Virus record (IMG/VR): IMGVR_UViG_3300028025_004032
Location: 1 to 40,665 of that record
Strand: one strand, 5' to 3'
DNA length: 40,665 bases
Source: a virus
Shown here: positions 37,452 to 40,665 of the stretch, piece after piece
Numbering within the stretch: the stretch's first letter is position 1
How the letters are laid out: each line of letters starts with the position of its first letter
Notes under the pieces: generated by a model
Told to the model about the DNA's origin: nothing
What the model saw: the letters and a program-made list of their open reading frames with translations, nothing else
Databases searched by the model: none
Position numbers and translations under genes: made by a program

Positions 37452-38014
37452 ATTACTTTTTTAAACCAACAATCGTTACTTATTTTATCTGGAGTTCCTA
37501 GCAGTTCATTGACCGCTTTATTGACTCCTTCCCATGCATTATAATCATGCCCTGATATTACACCGCCTTTTTTCATTTTAGGTAGCCAACTTTCAATATC
37601 TTTTTTCACCGCTTCGTAGCTATGTCCAGCGTCTATGAAACAAATGTCCACTGAATTATTATCAAATAAATTTGCAGATTCATGAGATAGTGACTTAATC
37701 TTTTGAAATTTGCCCTCCAAGTGCTTAGTATTCGTATCAAAATCTATTTCAATATCTGATATTCCTTTGTATGCTTCCACTTCCTTATTGTCATTGCTAT
37801 CGGTATGACCTTCAAAGCTATCTACTGTGTAATATTTAACCAGCTTTCCACTATTGACAATTTCGGTGACTATAAATGAAGTTGATTTGCCTTTAAAGCA
37901 ACCTAGCTCCACAAATGTACCGCCCTCTGGACATTGCTCTAATAGTTCTAGGTATTCATTTTCCATGTTAAACCAACCTTCTATAGATTGGTAATTGTGT
38001 TTTATTTTTTTCAT
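37448..38014 (-). CDS. SAM-dependent methyltransferase (Methyltransf_24 type)
   Basis: 188 residues. GTFVELGCFKGKSTSFI (about 32-48) is motif I; DICFIDAGHSYEAVKKDIESW with GGVISGHDYN is the catechol-methyltransferase-like pattern of Methyltransf_24 proteins, which often methylate sugars. Both overlaps to neighbours are four bases. It probably works on the same glycan as the glycosyltransferases of the operon. Confidence 0.8.
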   Translation of the reverse strand: MKKIKHNYQSIEGWFNMENEYLELLEQCPEGGTFVELGCFKGKSTSFIVTEIVNSGKLVKYYTVDSFEGHTDSNDNKEVEAYKGISDIEIDFDTNTKHLEGKFQKIKSLSHESANLFDNNSVDICFIDAGHSYEAVKKDIESWLPKMKKGGVISGHDYNAWEGVNKAVNELLGTPDKISNDCWFKKVI

Positions 38015-38712
38015 CTTATTAATTTAGCTAGTTCTAATCCGTGTTTATAATTTGCTCTAACAGTCTCTTCATTTTGTAAATAATGGTGTCCCCATTTATT
38101 TCTTTTATTCTCATCCGACATTCTATCTGCATTCCTTTTGTATTTGTCTACTAGAAATTGCTCATTAATTAAAATCATGTGGTATAGATTAACCAATCCT
38201 TTTGCATAATTTACCACTCCTTTCGGTGTGCAAGTATGGCAGCCAGCTTCGTAGTTTATTTCATTAATATATTTCTTATTAAATAGTATTGATTTATCGT
38301 ATTGCTCCGCTCTAACTCCGTGCTTTATATCTTCAAGTTCAGTTAAGCCTTCCACATTGCACATATTATATCCAGTTGCTGAAATTATTGTCTTTTTGCT
38401 CGTTTCTAATTTGATTAAATCACTTTCGTTAACGTCTACAAATTCGTCACAATCTACCACCATAACCCAGTCAGTCTCTGCTAACTTCCACACATTGTTT
38501 TTTATTGTCAAATAAGCACTATCTGATAGCTTATTATCTGTTGAATAACTAACCACTTCACAAGCTAAATCATAGGCTATATGCTCTGTACTATCTGTGC
38601 TTTCATTATCATAAACTACTATTTTGCAATTAGGAAAACGCTCTCTATACCACTTTACAAAGTAAGGCAAAACCATTTCCTCGTTATAGCAAATTGTATA
38701 AATTGTTAACAT
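38011..38712 (-). CDS. GT2-type glycosyltransferase
   Basis: 233 residues with a GT-A fold: LTIYTICYNEEMVLPYFVKWY at the N-terminus, IVVYDNESTDST (about 31-42) and WVMVVDCDEFVDV with the DxD motif (D93-x-D95 region) for metal and nucleotide-sugar. The C-terminus has GCHTCTPKG and WGHHY. No membrane helix, so it acts in the cytoplasm. It could glycosylate virion protein or a surface polysaccharide precursor. Confidence 0.85.
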   Translation of the reverse strand: MLTIYTICYNEEMVLPYFVKWYRERFPNCKIVVYDNESTDSTEHIAYDLACEVVSYSTDNKLSDSAYLTIKNNVWKLAETDWVMVVDCDEFVDVNESDLIKLETSKKTIISATGYNMCNVEGLTELEDIKHGVRAEQYDKSILFNKKYINEINYEAGCHTCTPKGVVNYAKGLVNLYHMILINEQFLVDKYKRNADRMSDENKRNKWGHHYLQNEETVRANYKHGLELAKLIR

Positions 38713-39374
38713 AAGTCCAAAGTTTTTATTCCTTTATTGTCTATCCATACACTTAATAACCTCTCTAAAATAAACGTGTGCATAGTATAATGGTCTAATC
38801 CTGTAGCTTCTTTTAATCTTTCCTTTGGCAAACCTTTGTATCCTGAATCCATCCACGCCAATTCTTTATACTTACCTTCCAATAATTCTACAGCTTGTCT
38901 TAATAGGTTTTGGTATTCGACAAATACTCCCTTTTTAGCTATGAAAAAATTAGAATAGATAGTGTGCTTAGGTTCGCTAACTTTAAGCCCTAAATCGGTG
39001 CAAATATTAGTGAATAGTTCCGTAAATCCACCGTGATTAATTTCGCTCAATTCTAAGTAAGGTTTTGCCAAAGGTTCGCAAAGGTTAATGACCTCATACT
39101 GAGTGTAGGCTTTTTCTTTAAGTAGGTTAAATAAAACTCGCTTATTCATTCCTGTCTTTGCTCTGAACTTCCAACTAAAAAAGCCTGTGTATTTGCTTAC
39201 TATCTCAGTGTTTAGGATTACATTGTACTCAAATAGATATGACTTTTCGGCTATTGTGCTAACCTTATTGTCAATTCTTATGTACTCTGTATTTTGCGAA
39301 TCCTTAAAACATATTCCATATATGTCTATGTCTAATTTCGTTGGCTTATTAAGGCTCTGAATGTATTTTATCAT
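38706..39374 (-). CDS. probable glycosyltransferase, DUF4422-like
   Basis: 222 residues. FSWKFRAKTGMNKRVLFNLL, then YSNFFIAKKGVFVEYQNLLRQAVELLE and TMHTFILERLLSVWIDNKG follow the order of DUF4422-type capsule glycosyltransferases (N-x-F-I/M, Y/F-xx-Y, F-xx-ERLL-x-V-W). The match is by pattern. It overlaps the GT2 gene by seven bases and the methyltransferase by four, inside the glycan operon. Confidence 0.6.
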   Translation of the reverse strand: MIKYIQSLNKPTKLDIDIYGICFKDSQNTEYIRIDNKVSTIAEKSYLFEYNVILNTEIVSKYTGFFSWKFRAKTGMNKRVLFNLLKEKAYTQYEVINLCEPLAKPYLELSEINHGGFTELFTNICTDLGLKVSEPKHTIYSNFFIAKKGVFVEYQNLLRQAVELLEGKYKELAWMDSGYKGLPKERLKEATGLDHYTMHTFILERLLSVWIDNKGIKTLDLC

Positions 39375-40132
39375 TTGAAAATATTTGTTTGATTTTTTTT
39401 ATGCCATTCTTCGACCCTATTTAAAATAATATCGTAATACTTTTGTTCCTTTTCCATTACTATAAATTGTCTATTGGTATTCAAACAAGCAATAGCAGTC
39501 GTTCCGCTTCCAGCACAATTATCTAAAACCAAATCATTCTCTTTACTGTAAGTTTTTGCAAGGTATTCAAACAACGCAACAGGTTTCTGAGTTGGATGCA
39601 ATCCAACTTCTGTATTAAATTTCTGTATACTACTTGGTACTCTTAAATCTTCATTTAATACTCTTGTTTCGGTTTCAGTCATACCGTTGTACGATTCTCT
39701 TTTCCCTGTATTACTTGGGTTTATAGCATACTTTGCCCTTGACTTTCCACCTTCTGCTCTTGGTTGCATTATTGGGTAATAATTAGATACTCCTTTACAA
39801 AAAACAATAACGCTTTCGTGTTCCTTCATAGGTTGGTATTTTGTTGTTGCAAAATTACTACCTCGGTTCTTTTGCCAAATCCACTCACACTTAAATATTT
39901 TCGGATTACTCATTATCAATGCACTTGTAAAAGGTTGTGAAGCAGTCAGCACTATTGCTCCGTTTATCTTTATAATTCTTTCATATTGTTCCCATAGTTT
40001 GTCAAAAGGTATAACTGCATCCCATTTGCAAGCCGTTGTTCCGTAAGGTAAATCACAAAGTATCATATCAATACTTCCGTTTGGTATATCCTTCATAAGT
40101 TCTAAACAATCGCCATTTAATATTTGATTCAT
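39371..40132 (-). CDS. DNA methyltransferase (beta-class, N6-adenine type)
   Basis: 253 residues. ILCDLPYGTTACKWD (about 24-38) is catalytic motif IV; LDNCAGSGTTAIACLNTNRQFIVME near the C-terminus is motif I, with HPTQKPVALFEYL before it. Motif IV before I marks the beta class. It differs clearly from the methyltransferase at 27496-28209. Its place inside a glycosyltransferase operon with four-base overlaps on both sides is odd for a pure protection gene. Confidence 0.9.
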   Translation of the reverse strand: MNQILNGDCLELMKDIPNGSIDMILCDLPYGTTACKWDAVIPFDKLWEQYERIIKINGAIVLTASQPFTSALIMSNPKIFKCEWIWQKNRGSNFATTKYQPMKEHESVIVFCKGVSNYYPIMQPRAEGGKSRAKYAINPSNTGKRESYNGMTETETRVLNEDLRVPSSIQKFNTEVGLHPTQKPVALFEYLAKTYSKENDLVLDNCAGSGTTAIACLNTNRQFIVMEKEQKYYDIILNRVEEWHKKNQTNIFK

Positions 40133-40665
40133 TTCAAACTATCTATTATCTGCAATCTTTTTTGAGTTATTTTTTTAATGTCGTTTCGCTCAATAAACCA
40201 TTCTACTTGTAATGCTTGCATATCTGAATAATAGTCTTTAAAATTAATTAGTCTTTTTACCGTCTTTTCAAAGGTTTTATCATTTACTTTTAGTGCCTTG
40301 GTACGTTCATAGCAACCTCCGTTGGTAACACCTACAATTCCCATACTTGCATACTCTAAAGCTCTTAAATCACTTTTGCATAGCGTGAAAGTATCATTAA
40401 AGCTAGGCAGCAGTCCTATGGTTATATCTTTGTAAAGCTCCATGTAGTTTTGATTTGTAGGCTTTCGCACTCCAATATCGTACTTATTATTCCCTGACAT
40501 TATTTTTAGATACCATTCGCTTTGAATCTCGTCTTTTGTATAGCCTCCTAAAATCCTTTTAGCTTTGTACTCAGCTTGCAAAGGTTTTGACATTGTGAAT
40601 AGATTATTGACGTGACCAGCTCCACCTACCCAGCCTATGGCGTGTTCTGTAGGTTCGTTTTTTAA
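40129..40665 (-). CDS. GT4-like glycosyltransferase, N-terminus outside window
   Basis: The frame is open to the right edge, giving at least 178 residues; an inner ATG at 40593 is not the real start, since the upstream part reads ...HAIGWVGGAGHVNNLF, the GT-B nucleotide-binding start of the C-terminal domain. IGLLPSFNDTFTLCKSDLRALEYASMG, then IVGVTNGGCYERT carry the K-S-x-L-R-x-L-E-Y-A-x-x-G pattern of GT4 proteins. First visible gene of the glycan operon. Confidence 0.75.
   Translation of the reverse strand, partial: LKNEPTEHAIGWVGGAGHVNNLFTMSKPLQAEYKAKRILGGYTKDEIQSEWYLKIMSGNNKYDIGVRKPTNQNYMELYKDITIGLLPSFNDTFTLCKSDLRALEYASMGIVGVTNGGCYERTKALKVNDKTFEKTVKRLINFKDYYSDMQALQVEWFIERNDIKKITQKRLQIIDSLK

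Noticed and set aside
1-40665. Possibility that the window is a complete circular genome
   Set aside because: Joining the ends does not link the cut ParB-like frame with the cut glycosyltransferase: the first would stop after one codon and the second would still lack its N-terminal domain. The window is therefore taken as a fragment.

Overview
The window looks like an internal piece of the genome of a tailed, non-contractile-tail (siphovirus-type) phage of a Bacteroidetes host, most likely a flavobacterium. The DNA is strongly A+T-rich. Genes are packed head to tail with frequent 1 to 20 base overlaps. Shine-Dalgarno sequences are absent and replaced by A-rich leaders. Many gene starts are preceded by the Bacteroidetes-type -7 element TAnnTTTG, in several cases with a -33 TTTG or TTG 17-18 bases upstream. 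All genes but two lie on the minus strand, so transcription runs from the right end to the left. Both ends are cut: a glycosyltransferase loses its N-terminus at the right edge and a ParB-like protein its C-terminus at the left edge. I see no integrase, repressor, DNA polymerase, tRNA or CRISPR array. No stretch longer than 300 bases lacks a gene.

In order of transcription (right to left): (1) 36885-40665 is a tightly overlapping operon of two or three glycosyltransferases, two SAM methyltransferases and a DNA methyltransferase, closed by an intrinsic terminator at 36793-36819. A complete promoter just before that terminator suggests a short non-coding RNA. (2) 30759-36738 is an early region: many small unknown proteins, an ERF-type annealing protein, a ParB-like DGQHR protein, a YqaJ-type exonuclease and a PD-(D/E)XK-like nuclease behind an unusual structured leader. 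(3) 24848-30762 holds replication and DNA processing: a replisome-organiser-like protein, a TOPRIM primase-helicase, a DNA methyltransferase, a ribbon-helix-helix protein, an HNH/NinG-like protein, a NUMOD4-HNH homing endonuclease and a VRR-NUC nuclease. (4) 18262-24785 holds small and large terminase, small cysteine proteins, tail assembly chaperones with a likely -1 programmed frameshift, and a 984-residue tape measure protein.

(5) 17530-18274 is the only plus-strand stretch, a two-gene cassette (a 60-residue lipoprotein and a 156-residue unknown) with its own promoter, placed inside the late tail operon. (6) 9900-17525 carries tail proteins, a probable tail tube, portal, MuF-type protein and scaffold. 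(7) 3592-8942 carries the likely major capsid protein, connector and neck proteins and receptor-binding or fibre proteins. (8) 264-3582 has the holin, a metallophosphoesterase, an M15 peptidase endolysin, a second homing endonuclease and a DUF3310 protein.

The most interesting signals are: the leader at 31275-31404 with interleaved complementary segments (pseudoknot or switch); the HIV-type slippery heptamer in the tail chaperone gene; the predicted small RNA at 36793-36868; the inverted lipoprotein cassette; an extended promoter motif (TAnnTTTG, then AGTAAT 3-4 bases later) repeated six times; and strong hairpins inside or next to coding sequence, one directly behind the capsid gene. Placing the whole tail-chaperone and tape-measure module between terminase and portal departs from the usual terminase-portal-capsid-tail order.
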